Assembly: GCA_030533445.1 (NCBI GenBank)
Contig: CM060070.1
Location: 26,710,001 to 26,774,000 of the forward strand
Reading direction: 5' to 3'
Length of the DNA stretch: 64,000 bases
Source of the DNA: Cyprinodon diabolis
Taxonomy: Eukaryota > Chordata > Actinopteri > Cyprinodontiformes > Cyprinodontidae
Part shown: one piece after another, positions 1 to 13,180 of the stretch
How the letters are laid out: every line of letters begins with the position of its first letter
Numbering within the stretch: position 1 is the stretch's first letter
Program-made: the position numbers and the translations under genes
Notes under the pieces: model-generated
Told to the model about the DNA's origin: nothing
What the model saw: only the letters and a program-made list of their open reading frames with translations
Database searches by the model: none

Positions 1-2839
1 ATAAAAACTGAATGATACATTAAAAAATGAGTCCAGAAGGATCAGCTAAAAAGAAAATAGAATAAGACCTCATTTTAAAATTGCGGCACGCCATATTTAA
101 GGGGTACTTAAAGAAAAATATGTGTTAAAATGTTAAATACTGAGGTGTACAGCATGAAAGACCTCCTTTAGCAATTTGGAAGAAATGTTGTCAGCAGAGC
201 AATATGGAGGACTCAGCTTTCAAATCTTGGAAATCTGAGGGATGGACATTAGTTCACAATTATATCATACCAGCTGCACCTTTAGGAGGTAGAGCACGGT
301 TAACGATGCAAATGAGCGTAAAAACCTGCTAGCAAAAACTAAAATGTTCAAAACATTTCATGAAGTAAAACAAGAGGAGTCTTTTAATTAACTCTGTGAA
401 ACACCCTTTTGATACCGTGAAATGTGATACTCTTAAATAAAATAAATTCCAGTGTAAGAAACTGCTTTTACAAGTCAAATAATTGATGAATAGACTACTT
501 TAAAATAAAAAAAGACAGTTTTATACATACTGGTGAAGACACAAGCGCCAAAAAAGGTTTCCACTCGCTGTCTGCTATATTTAATGCACAGATAAAACTT
601 TATACCTGAACATTTGCTTTCCACATGCAAGCAAGTTTTCATGTGTTTTAAGATACACAAACCTTTTGAGATCATTTACGCTATCTTCAATTTGTCACAG
701 GCAAATCAGACCCAGCAAACAAGAGAAGTTGAAGATGCTCTAGATAGATGGAAACAACTGAAGTTTTTGCCCATATGTAAAAAATTGTGAATCGCCCTAA
801 ATACCACATCCTTTTAGTGAAGCATTCTTGTGGCAGCATGATACTTTTCTCTTTTGGAGATACTATGGAACTGGTAAGATTTGATAGTAGTAGGACAGAC
901 AAATGCTATAACGAATTTGAAAAAGATTCACATTTGTAACATAATTGTGGTAAAGATTCCTCTGTTACAACTTTTTTATGGCATTGTTAAAACTATACCT
1001 TAAAAACAAAGAGTAAAAAAGGTCAAGTAGGTTACAGTTTCCTTTATAAGAATTTCCTGAAAGAAGAGGTGGTGTAAAAGCTATTTAATTTCTCTTGGAA
1101 ATGTTATGCATATATATTTATGACAGGGTTTGTATTGGTCACTGACACAGAACACCCATTTTCTTTTTGGTCTTTCATTCTTGTTGCTATTTTCCTCTTG
1201 TGTTTTGCTGCTAGGGCAGCTCTTTTGACCAGTCCTCACAGTTTCTGTCAGTGAAACACAACTCATTTGGACAGCACACTATTGGAGCCATTTATACTGA
1301 CTGAATGTCACACAGCTCTTATGTCAGAACACAGAGTGCAACTTTCACAATATAACGCTCAAATGTCAGGAATAAAAGTGTTAGAAACGGCAAAAACAGT
1401 GGCAAAATACTGCCATTTTGAGCAAGCAGATACAACAAAGCCATGTAGATTTTAATTTTGTTGCTACATTTACATTTGTTTCTAGGTGTTAACCATGTTG
1501 TGAAGGTATCAATCTTTTGTACAATTCAAGGAAAGCCACACTCCTATAGTAGACAAAGGCCCTTTAATTCATTTCATTTTAATTTAAAGAGCTAGCCAAA
1601 GGTGTGTGTGTGACAGAGATTACAATTAGTGTCAGATTACAACAGTGTTTATAGTTTAGTTCCAAGGAGTTCAGTGGAAATTTATATAGGTAATATAAAC
1701 ATGCATGGGGACTGATGCTATACTACCTAAATTATTAACTTGTCTCTATTCTAACATACATGAACTTTGGTAATACCTGGTTATTAATCTAAAGTGTGTT
1801 ATGTAATGTTGGCCTTGCTGCTTTATCTCTACCAGTTTGAACTCTTCTGGTAAGGCTTTCTTCGAATTTAAGAGAGCATTTATGAATGTTGTTGACCACA
1901 TACTGTAATCCACATGCAATTAAAGTTTTGCAAAGAAATCACATCCCTCCTTTTATCTCTGGCATTGTTTGGTTTATTTCTGCATAAAACACTCTGGAAT
2001 GCATACTTTTACAAGTGTTTTTTTTTTTCTTCATTATATCATTGTACAATTTTGCCGGTAGTTTCAGACACCTTAGATATATATTAAGAAATGCATAGAT
2101 TAAACATAGACTCCGGCATTATGATTTGAACACTAAAGAAAGTCTAACATGGTGACATTTTGAGTTATGTTGCCATACATACAAACATACACACATGCTT
2201 AGACATATGTGTGTATTCATACAAGTGTGGCAAGGTACACAACAGAGCTTTTGGAAAGAGGGAGTGAAAGGTCAGAGCGGGGTCATGTCACAATTTAATC
2301 ATGCATCCTGGCTACTTGGACTTGGGGATTTCCTTTGGATGACTCGGCAATACGTGTGACTTTCACCTGGGAGTCTGTGAGATAAAATCCTGCTTGGGCC
2401 CCCTGTTGTGTAGTGTTGATTGCATGCATACATAAGAAAATGATTCATAGGTAGTGTCTTAATCAAAGTACCACTATTCAGACAGCAATTTCTTTAATTA
2501 CATCAGTAATTCATGTAAACATGAAAAAATAAAAAACATTACCAAGATCTGGCGTTTTGTGTTTATACTGTAAACCCTGCATATCACTTTTAAAATTAGC
2601 TTAGGATATTGCACATTTGAAATTCTTTATATTGACCTATTAAAGTTGTTAGACAATTTTCTGAGTTGTGAACTGCTTTAATAATAGGAAAAATAACCTG
2701 CTTTACCATTGTATGCTCTTTTTTTTTTTTTTTTTTTTTTTACATTGGGAGCTCTTTCATGTGTAAATTAAGGAGGAAATGTGCTTGGCTCCTTTGTTAA
2801 TGAAGAGTGCATATTATCACATTGTCTTTTGTTCTTTTA
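1..2839. other. presumed agbl4 intron, no gene seen
   Basis: AT-rich sequence with no recognisable coding exon on either strand. Open frames here are short and begin and end without splice signals or family motifs. A poly-T run lies at about 2719-2741. I read the segment as intron only because agbl4 exons follow on the + strand and the first one seen starts mid-gene; it could also include intergenic DNA if the upstream gene structure differs. Confidence 0.5.
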
Positions 2840-3040
2840 ATGTTGTTTTGGTGCGTCCCAGCGGCCTGTTGATTTCTGGCGAGCACTAAGTGGCTGTTAA
2901 TGGCACAAACATGACTGTGTTTTTAAAATAGCAGACTGCCCATTAGACTGGTATTAACAAGGTAATGGGCTGTTACTAAACTGCTGAATGACATTGCCGC
3001 TGCTGCTGCCGCCCCAGTCGAGCCAAGCCGCACAAAGCAT
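2840..3040. other. candidate conserved non-coding block
   Basis: A block of mixed, non-repetitive composition with homeodomain-like cores (GGTATTAACAAG, TGTTAATGG) and a short GCTGCTGCTGCCGCC run. Its texture differs from the surrounding AT-rich intron and no open frame explains it. Conservation is inferred from texture only. Confidence 0.25.
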
Positions 3041-5090
3041 GCTCATACTGTATTCAATAAGCGATAAATAAACAATCAATAATTTAAGCAAAGCCACAGA
3101 GAAGACAAGTTTCAAACTTAGTGCAGCTGTGAACAAAAAAAGAAGAATAAGGTAAGAGGTTACAGAGATGGAGGAAGAAAAATACTGCTCAAAGATATAG
3201 CTGGGAGGCATGAGTGTGGTTATTAAAGCTGGGATGCTCTATGGTTGTTTACTTCAGCCCAGCTGCATTTTTGTGTCTTAGAAATTATTGATAGGTATGA
3301 AGTGAGAAAGTAATAAAGAGCCACACATCAGTTGTATCTGCACATTGGACTCCTTGTTTGTTCTCTGTTAAATTAGGTCTAGTTGCAGCCTCTTTCTGCT
3401 ACCTAAATGATATTCAGGACCAGGCTCTGTCCTCTCTTTAGATCACATGCAGAGGCATGTGGTCATGTATTTTGTATCAGTTTGTGCACATGTAGCTTTT
3501 TAAAAACGTTGATTCTGCAAACACACAGTCACATATGTGATCCAAAGCACACATGCACACAAACAAACTCTTGCAGTGTGGTGTGGCGATAGGCCAGCAC
3601 AGTGGGGGGTATATCCCAGGGAAATCATTTCTCTCACTCCTTTCTTCCTATTTGTAACTCGTCCTTTCAAGCAAGACAGCCCTTAAAGTTCAGTGGTGCA
3701 TTCTTCAAAAAAGGCTATTACTGGCTGCCTATGATTCTGTATCATGCTGCGCACACACCAGCCATCCCTCCTTTTTATGTGCCTCTCCTCCTGTCATCAT
3801 TTTCTGAAGCGATTAGAAGAAGTCAGGGTTTCCGAAAGGCCTGTGACCAATGCCTTGAAACCCTAAGCAATCTCTGCCTTGACTTTGCTCCAGATGTCCG
3901 TATCCTATTGCTAAAAGAGGCCTTTTGCTTTGATACTTGACAGAGCTTCTGCTTTGTCTCTGCCTTTGTGGATCTCCGTCGTGCCCTTAATGCTGACTGT
4001 CTATCACAGTAATTCTGAAGACTTAGAGGGCTTTTAGAGAACAGCATGTGACTTTGGGAGATATGGGTGGCATCTAAAGTATATAAAGAAAATCCTGATG
4101 TTGCTCGGCTGGATCTGTGGAGAAAGAATAAAGATGCCTATGCAGACAACAGACTATGATCAAAGAAAAGAGGGTCTCTTAGATGCCTTTTTGTTAGCAA
4201 AAGGGGCTCCAGTGAAATTCAGGAACACAGTTTTAACAGTTGTTACTTAAGGATTGGTTAAAGCCTTTTGACTAAGATGGTTTGAGGCAGGATTTATGAA
4301 AAAAGGGGTTTTCTTTTTTGATTAAACATGTTTTTATGTTTCCTTGTAAAATACACCTTGTTCATTTATTTTATAAGGAAGGACCTGAAAATAGCCATTT
4401 TAGCTGCATGTCTGCTCTTTTACATTACAGTTCTTCTGTAATGTTACATTACAAACTTCTTACATATTAAACTGTATTTGTCAAAAAAGGTTAATGAAGC
4501 CCATGTAATTCAGTAGGTAAAGGTTAAAAAAGTAGTGTTGAGGATATAACCAAAATTCTTTAGCACATCCGATGCTCGAACATGTCGCTGGGCCTCTCAA
4601 CACTGTCCCCCATAGACTTTGCATGTATATCAGACATTTTGATGCCCAAAATGTAGGCTAATCGTCTTTTGAGACGCTGTTTATTAAGACAAAGGTCCAC
4701 CTTCTATAAAAAATTATTGGCTTCGGAGAGGGTGTGGTACGTCGTTGATTGGCCGAGCAAGGCACATCAGCAGGTGTTACAGGCGAGGCTGAGAAACAGT
4801 CTTAGAGGTTGAATTTTTTCCTAGCTTCATAATAACAGGCTACAAACAATTTTAGTTTCTAAATCATACTTACTCTGAGACAGATTTATGATTGATTTAA
4901 ATAAAAAACAAAAACTATAGTCTTAAGATGCAATCTGACAGACAGCTTATTGGAAATGGTGCTAAGAAAAAAGAATTTTGTATCTCAGATGAAGCAAAGA
5001 AGTAAAAAATGAACACCGTTTCACTTTGTTTCCCTATAACTACATAAGATTGTGCTTAAATCCATTGATTGTGGAGGCTCTGAAATACTT
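3041..5090. other. presumed intron, no gene seen
   Basis: No exon, RNA gene or clear mobile element recognised. A 112-codon open frame at 3602-3940 (+) has no family resemblance I know, no start context and no splice sites, and was not accepted. The stretch at 4560-4800 is slightly more GC-rich and may be an old repeat. Confidence 0.4.
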
Positions 5091-5091
5091 A

Positions 5092-5545
5092 GACTTAGAG
5101 ACTTAGACAAAATTTATTGTCTTTTTGTGTACACCAAGTGGATATAAAACGAAATTTCGTTGCTAACAGCTTACAACAGTGAAATGAGCAGCTTACAACA
5201 GAGAAATGATCATTACCATAATAAAGTGCAGCAGTGATAATCATGTAAACAGTATAGGAGAAAAATAATGGTGCAAAATGCAGGAACATGGAAAGGTTCA
5301 GTGCAGCGCAAAATAAATATGGTGCAAAATGCAGAATAACATTGAGTTGTTTTCTATTTAAAAGGGCAAAATTTTCAGCCACATACTGTAAGATGGTGCA
5401 AAATAATGTTGTATGATGCAGAGTCTAGTTTAGTGTTTCACAGTTCAACAGTCTGATGGTAAGGGGGAAATAGATGTTGCAGAACCTGCAGGACCTGCAG
5501 TGAATGCTGCAGTCTATGTTGGGGTGTGAGGCATTGGGGTGTGAG
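5092..5545. repeat. fish interspersed repeat, old fragment
   Basis: The segment runs from a 'ttattgtctttttgtgtacacc' type start, through repeated 'ggtgcaaaatgcag' and 'gtgcaaaataa' phrases, to 'acagttcaacagtctgatggtaaggggg'. I recall this order from a widespread teleost repeat (FTTFxTGTACA / GTGCAAATA / AACAGTCTGATGG). It is diverged and truncated. The class is not certain. Confidence 0.45.
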
Positions 5546-7559
5546 GCATCGCTGATGATGTTACTTTGGCCTGTTTCTGTTCAAAATGTATACTTTTTAA
5601 GATCAGAAGTCAAAATCAGCAATAAACATAATTGTTTTAGAGGTAGTGATTTGTCATGACATATGTTGCAAAATGCAACAAAAAAACAAATATATGTACA
5701 TTAGCGATTTTTAAACACTGATATTAGGGTGAAGCAAAGTTGTTCATACTTTCACATTTTAAGTTTACTCTATACTCATTTCTAATCAAGCAAGTGCAGT
5801 TGTTATGTTGATGACACCCATAGTGAAATATGAGTCCCAGGGGGATATACAGGAAATGTTTCTTTTTTAATATTTAAATGCAGAACATTTATTTCTTTAA
5901 ACTCTTGCAGTAATCTCCCTGACAATTGTTCCCGCCATATGGGAATCCCTGCTGCTGCACTGATGGATCGAAGAAGAGCTTGTAGAGACAAAGGCGGCTT
6001 AAAGAGTCCTGCCCTCAGCTCAACCATTTTACAGATGAAACAGCAGCACTGCGTGCTAGTGGACAGTTGGATAATTTTATGGCTTGACATTGGGAAACCA
6101 GCTGTGCTGTCCATGGTGCTGAAATTACAAACGCAAATGTACTTAGAGGTCATGTGTTAGAGTTCTTTTAATTGTTTAAGATTTCAACATTCCATTTTTT
6201 TCCTTATTGAAAGGTTCACATCTGACAGTAAAATTACATTATTTGTATAAAAAAGGCATTAAAGAATAATTGGTTTATGGTTTCAGACTGAGTATGAAGA
6301 TTAAAGATCAGTTAAAGATCACACCAAGAACAAGTCACCCGTTTGATAAAATGTTTTTTAATACAAATATTACTGTAAATTTCCACTGTAACACTGGAAC
6401 ATAATAATTCACTTAGTTGAAACAGTTTCTTGCTGTTACAAGACCTCTTTTCTTAATCAGCTGATATGTATAGGGTCATTAACCAGTTTCTTTTTACCTG
6501 CAAATAGTGATAAGACTTATAATACATCCGTCCCATCAATATTTGAAGTAAATGCTTCCATGAGAACCAACAATAACAAATACTTAAATTTATTTCATTT
6601 TGTTTTACAAGCTATAAAGCTAGCAAAAGAAAAACAAGTTAAAACAAGAAACAAATCAAGTATGTACCATGTAAGAATTTCAAAAAGGACAACTTACCTG
6701 TACTCCATTGGACCTCACAGTGACCTAGTGAAGTCTCACTCTCTCTCATTAAACACGTTTCAATTATTCTAAATCTGTTTAAAATGAATTTCCAATTCCT
6801 CAATATAAACTTTGTTTCTCAAACATAAAATCCATGCCAAACTGACATCATATTGCATTGTTTTGATGATTATGGTTTTTAACTGTTTTTATTTCTTTTC
6901 TCTGTCCATAGCAGCTTAGTTTAGTTGAGTTCCACAAGTTTAGTCAAGATTTTGTAACTGAACCATGTTTGAATTGTGAGATGAATGATTTTTATTAAGA
7001 AATATTTATATTTTAAATAGAGGTTGTTGTGAATCTATTTCATATGTCTGCATGGCAAACACACATCCCGTTGGGAGGGGGTTCACAGTACAACTCATGA
7101 CAGTCGGAAAGATATTTGATTAAAAAGAAACATACAGCCGCATTTAATTGTACTATATTCATTTGCCATCCCCCGGGTGGGCTTTGACTATAAAGTTATT
7201 GAATAATAACACCGTCTTATTTGTCCCATACCTCCTGTACAGAGACTCCTGGAGATGGACACATGTCTCCAGAGAGTCTGCAAGGACTAAGTGTGTATAG
7301 AAATTGGAGAGATGGATGTAATTAATAGTTTTTGTGCAGTGGATAGCAACTGTTTAGGCTTCACTGAATCACAGTGATGTAAAAGAACACTCTAGTGTGT
7401 TTAACCATAAGGCGTTATCACCATTGCCCAAAAACTCATATTTGAAATCGTGTTGTAAAGGGTTTGGTATTCTGATTTAGAGAGTACAACTTTACTTAAA
7501 TACGGTATCACATTTGAAAGGACATTCATAGTGTTTCTATCTATGTCACCCGAATGGTC
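5546..7559. other. presumed intron, no gene seen
   Basis: AT-rich sequence without recognisable exons or complete mobile elements. Open frames of 116 (-) and 73 (+) codons around 5803-6160 overlap on opposite strands and show no family motifs. Confidence 0.4.
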
Positions 7560-7780
7560 CCGCAGTTTACAGTACATCGATGGCTCTCTGCTGTTTGGTC
7601 AATGATGGCCAAAGGCCTGTGTTTCATCAGCATCTCCCCATTAACATAATTAGAAAGCCCTCAAGGCTCAGGCCTGAATACTGATGGTGGGATAGCACCT
7701 CGTTTCCCCACCTGCCCATCTCTCCAACACTCGTCTCCTTTTGTCTGAGCGCTTGAGTACGTCATTCCCATCGTCTGTGA
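7560..7780. other. candidate conserved non-coding block
   Basis: Non-repetitive, moderately GC-rich segment with TTAACATAATTAG and ATCGATGG motifs and no coding potential in any frame. It stands out against flanking AT-rich sequence. Conservation is an inference. Confidence 0.25.
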
Positions 7781-10569
7781 CCTCCACTGTCATCGCGCCT
7801 GCCCTTGAGAAGCAAAAATCTCTCTATTTCACAGGGACCAGCCATAAGGGGGCTTGATTGTGGCAAATTGATCCATAATCACACAGTGCTCAGAGCTTTT
7901 TTGTCATGTCGCCTCTTCATCTCCACTTGTGAAGCACACTGTTGGCTTATTTACATGCTGCCTTCTCAAGTGCTTCCTCTGTTCCCAACCTTCTATCGTT
8001 TCCTTTTTCATTCCCTGTCTCTTGCTTCCTTCAAGTCAGTCCTTTTATCACTTTGCCAGCCAATTTTCTTTGCCACCCCCCTCTCTGTTCCTCCACTTTC
8101 TTTCTCAATGTGATGCCAATCACAGAGTCCCAACATGGCATTGTAATCCTGTTCTTATGGACCGCTGACCAAAGCACCTCAGCTGGTGATTGAGCTCTTC
8201 AGATAACCCTGATGTTCATGATAGAGGAAATGGGCATGTAGGGGTGACTTCAGAAGGAAAAAAGAGTTTACTATGCCTGTTTTTCCTGACTTTGCACAGC
8301 ATCTAAGTTAAAGAAATTATTCTTTAAATGAAAAATAATAAGCTGGTTTGCCTCAAGCATATTGAAAATGTGATAGAATTATATATTTATACAAGTAATA
8401 AAGATACAGTAATGACTTTTCTATCATTAACACGTAGGGTTGCATCGGTTGTGACATCAATCAGTGGCTCGTCTAACTCAATTAACATTTCAACTTTGTC
8501 ACTACCGGATTAGTTTTTAATCCTTATGTTGAGACCATCCCACTGAAGTACTACCAGTCTGCCTCCTGCTGCAAAGCATTACCACACTCCTCTAAAAACC
8601 ACCTAGTATTTGGAAAAATCCTCGCTGTCAAATTCCAGACCAGTGAGGCACAACAACAATTTTCAGATCCAGGCCTCCCTTCTGTCAGAGAGTGGGGTGA
8701 AGATCGATGTATTTTTTTTAACACCCCAATCTGCTATCACTTCATAAGTCATTTTAAAATGTCAGCTAGTTAAGCCAGTATGGCAAGTCATTTTTCATCA
8801 GGGTAATTTACAGCAAGGAGAGCAGAGAGATTTTATTTCTAAAAGAAAGAAAGTAATTTCTCTTTGGAAACAGATTTTACATTAAAACATTAGACTATCC
8901 TGCATTTGAATAAGGACATTTTTATACATTATAAATAATTACATCACAGTACTATTAGGGGGCGGGGGCATTGTGTTAAGTGATGATTGTTATTATAAAT
9001 AAATCTCAATTGGCATGAGTGTTGGTGCTTCTGGTCATTTTCATTTAAAATCAAAATATATCTTCTAGTTTTTTATATTTCATAATGCCATGGAATATTT
9101 TTCTTTTGGAAGAGAACAGAACTTCTGGCATGCATCACATTGGATATTATTTCTACACATCATGAACCTAGTAATGAAAAAGCTTTATTTTTTTCTTTTT
9201 ACTAGCAGGTTTAATACCTTTTTTGGAGACCTAGTGATCCTAATCTTCTTTTCTTTCCAAAAACCAAGGCTTGAAGCCAAATAGAAAGATGTGAATTATC
9301 AAGTAAAGTCAGAAGAAACTAAAAACGTTTTTGAAAATATAACAGAATTGACTTTAAAACATTTATAATTCAGGTATTTTCTAAATTAAAAATATTTTTT
9401 CAATGGGATTATGACATCACCTGCAATTTTGTTTAAAACTTTTGTTTTCAAATGTGCATTTTTTTTCTCTTGCTGCAGAAATTCACTTAGACATACTGTT
9501 GCGTTACTCAGAATGAGATTAGGGCTTTTTACACACTATAGAAATGGGTCCTAACAGGTTTGTACATCAGTATATACTGTTTACAGTGATGTTCATTGTT
9601 TATCTTAGAGAAAATCAAGGCTCTATTGTAAAACAAGAAGATATAATTATGCAGTTTTTCCCCCTGCCTCCCCTCTCCTTGCCGCTCTGACGGTTTAGCT
9701 GTGTTACACGTGCTGCGTTTCATGACAGAAGATGCTTTATAACTGTATGGGAAGGCCTTGGCAGAATCCTTGCATCCCCATAAGATGAGCTGAATTAATC
9801 TGAAACAATTCCCAGGCTCTCTGGCACCTATACTTTCATGCAAGCACACAAAAGTGTAAGCCGTGGAACTGGTCAATCCCTGGGAAGAAAACAGAATCAT
9901 AAAACTCTTATCACTCTAGAGCCCTTTGCACTTGGACACACAGCTCCATCCCTCTTTTTCTCCCTCCTTATTTCTTTCCCCTTCCTCCTCTCTGTGTCTG
10001 GTCGCCCTTGAGGTGGCAAAGCAGTGGTGTTTCAGAGCTTGGAGTTGGGGTGTGTGAGTGTGTGTGTAATGGCTTGATGGCCATTGAGCCTCACTCGACT
10101 GGCCAGTGCAAAGCGCTGCACCGCGTTTCAAGGCTCTGTATAAATTCAACGTCAGTGACAATTTACGGCTCACACCCATCCTTGATACAATGCTGCGGGC
10201 AGAGCGTCAAGCGTGGCTTTATTCCATTTCACCAAAGTGAAGTCAATTTATTACAGTGTAAATCCACAGAACAGAGATATGGGGATGCGTTGGTTTTTGA
10301 GACCTGCAGTGGATAACTGTTTTGTTTTTTCACTATGTCTGATGAACAGCAGAGCAATGCATACCATGAGGAATTTAGATTCTGTTTTTTTTTTGTTTGT
10401 TTATTTTTTTGGCTTTTTCAGTTTTAAACTAAATGCTATTTATATCATTTAGATGGTTAGGGTTATGTGGCCTTCATGTCAAAAAAGTTTAAGCCCAAGA
10501 GAGGTTTCCAAGCAATTCATTGATTGAATTTTCTTTTAACATGAGTAATTTCTTTTAAATATATGCCCC

Positions 10570-10800
10570 GTCTATAAGAAATCCTGACAGGGCTTTCTTT
10601 GTACGGGCTGGAGAGAAATGACGACCAAGATCTCAGTTAATTACATCATGTCACAACTTATGAGAGCAGACCAAAAGTTCCTGAGAGGGCTGTCACAGAA
10701 AGAGCTGACCAGCACAATCAGGGCTGACCTTCAGAATCCATTTGATTTATGAGGTATTTTGTTTTTATTCTCAGTCATTTTCCTTCAAGGAAGTAATTTA
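10570..10800. other. candidate conserved non-coding block
   Basis: Contains a TCAGTTAATTACATCATGTCAC-type homeodomain/bZIP-like cluster and balanced composition, with no reading frame. Weak call based on texture only. Confidence 0.2.
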
Positions 10801-11022
10801 CATATTTATCTGAACTGATCTAAGTTTGACATCATATATATATATTTATATGTAGTTTTTTCAACCCCCTTTCTGGCAAGCAGCAGGAGAATGAACAGCA
10901 GTGCCTTGTGGTGCATGACTTTGGCAGGTGAGAAAAATGCTGAGGGAGCACTTTGATTTGGAGGTGTGGGCATAAATTGTGCTTCTTGCTGCTTTCACTC
11001 ACTCATTGTCAACAGCCCCCCT

Positions 11023-11028
<6 letters not shown>

Positions 11029-11107
<79 letters not shown>
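11029..11107. repeat. (CA)n microsatellite
   Basis: About 39 uninterrupted CA units on the + strand following 'cccctcata'. The open frames over it (poly-TH, poly-CV) are artefacts of the dinucleotide repeat. The length and purity suggest a polymorphic locus. Confidence 0.98.
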
Positions 11108-12810
11108 CCCCTCCTTAGCTTGTACCCCTTGCTGTGGCATATACATTTTTTTTCTTCTTGCCCTTATGTAGTCCCCTGTCTCCCACAAAAATATGTTTTC
11201 TTCTAAACCATGTGTAACTATTCCAATCGTACTCAAAATATGTCAGACATGGCCTCTCAGGAAAGGAAGCTGCTCTCTGAATAACGGGAATGCAAATAAA
11301 AGTTCTCATCACAAAACATTCTGGATGCTTAATAACTGTAATGCAGTGTTACATGAACTCCAGGAGGAAATTACAGCATCAACTTGACATGAAAGCAAAG
11401 TGAGATGGAGAAAAACTTAATTTAAATTTAAGTACTGTATCATCATGCTCTTCATTCATTTTAACCTGATCATATCAACAGTGAAGCACATAAGAAATAT
11501 TAGCATATGCTAATAAAGGACAATTGGGGTGTGTTTAGGACAAATTGGAGGGAGCTTTGATTAGGCCCTAAAAGATTTAAGTTTAGGATTTTCATCACTC
11601 TTAAATACTATGTTTGTTTTATGCCCGGAAAGTTCCAATGCCAACTCAGTGCCATGCCATATCTTATAAAAGCTTGTGATGCTACATTTAGATTGAGCTT
11701 TTTCTATCTTATTTAATGGAATTGCAGAAAAAAAGGGATCTACGTAATACATAACTACATGAGTGCTTCCAGACAAGTATGAATATTACAGTAATTAATG
11801 ATACAAAATTAGCAAACTCTAAATTTTAAATTTTAAATTTTTGATTAAATAAAAAAAAACATAAACTGGTACATTACTTTTCTGCATAAAATACTGCATG
11901 ACATACTGTTGGTTTAAACTGGTTGCACTTTTTCATAACTGAAAATAGAAATATCCCTTCACAAGGGAGGATAGCATTGCTAATAAAAAAGAACAAAAAC
12001 TTTGTTCTGTGGATATAGTCGCTCTTGAAAATTATATTTTGGTAAAAAGGCCATCTAAGAATGTAGGACAATTTAAGAACAAACATAACTCTAGACAAAA
12101 CTTTAACCTAGAAATGCTTGACTTAGTATTTACGAACTGAATCAGCAACACTTTCCCAGCCTTTTGGTAGCTTTTTGTGATGTAATGAAAAATCCTGAGA
12201 TGAAGAACTTCAAGAAGAAGAAAAGTATGACTTTATAATAGGGACTTATTTAAATGTTTACTTCAATAGAATATTATTAAAAAAAGTAGAATGGTGAATT
12301 AAGCCTAATGGCTTCTGGAAATACTGGTAGCTGTACGTAGTCAATAAATATTTAAATAAATTATAAATGTTATGATAGTCAAAAGTCTTAAAAGATTTTG
12401 TTTACCAAAAAGAAATGGGAAGTATAAATTATCTGAAACGTTTTTGGATAAAAAGGGTTTTAGATTTCCGGCTGGCTCAAATGCACCCACCCCCTCAAAA
12501 AAATACTAGAAATGCAGAGTTTATAACAGTAAGATCAAAGCTGCTATTTTACTAAGCTGTGGGTTTTCCCTCACTAATACAGATACAGATTATGACAGTT
12601 TAAACACTAAATTTATAATTTTAAAGCCTCCAAAATTGTACTTTGAGGCAGTGAGTGGTTTCTATATATCTCCAACTGAATTATTTTGCAATAGAAAGAA
12701 TCATGTTCTTTTTTTATATATACACCACTTGACATATGACAATGACTTAAGATTTGATTTCACATTTAGCTCAGTGCTTCACCTGGAAATAAGTTATTGT
12801 TGATGGGTTG

Positions 12811-13180
12811 TTGGGCTGCACAGTAGAAAAGTGGGTAGGACTGCTTCCTTCCAACAAGAAGGTTTCGGGTTCGATTCTCGGCCCAGGGTTTTTATGTATG
12901 GAGTTTGCATGTTCTCCGTGGGCATCTCCGGGTACTCCAGGTTCCTCCCACAGTCCAAAAACATGGCTGTTTGGTTCATTGGCTTCTCTAAATTCCCCTA
13001 GGTGTAAGTGTGTCTGTGAATGGTTGTTCGTCCTGTTTGTCTCTGTGATGCCCTGCAATGGACTGGCGACCTGTCCAGGGTGTACCCCGCCTCTCTCCCA
13101 TTGACAGCTGGAGATAGGCACCAGCACCCCTCATGACCCAAGAAGGGATAAGTTTGACGGAATATGGATGGGTGGATGGG
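12811..13180 (+). mobile_element. tRNA-derived SINE, near full length
   Basis: The head (12811-12880) resembles a tRNA gene: an A-box-like stretch around 12831-12840 and a B-box core GGTTCGATTC at 12868-12877. A long body follows, with phrases such as 'gtttgcatgttctcc', 'ccacagtccaaaaacatg', 'gactggcgacctgtccaggg' and 'gctggagataggcaccag', which I recall from an abundant fish SINE. The 3' end is a (GGAT)n-like tail at 13160-13180. The copy is diverged at several sites. Internal Pol III promoter elements are visible, but whether it is transcribed is unknown. Confidence 0.85.

Larger units (their letters stand above)
7781..12810. other. presumed intron, no gene seen
   Basis: No coding exon recognised. 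It contains a long CA microsatellite (11029-11107) and a candidate conserved block (10570-10800), both listed separately. The overlapping open frames at 7805-8193 are pyrimidine-rich low-complexity frames. Confidence 0.4.

Noticed and set aside
12771..13127. 118-codon - frame and 98-codon + frame
   Set aside because: Both lie wholly within the SINE at 12811-13180.
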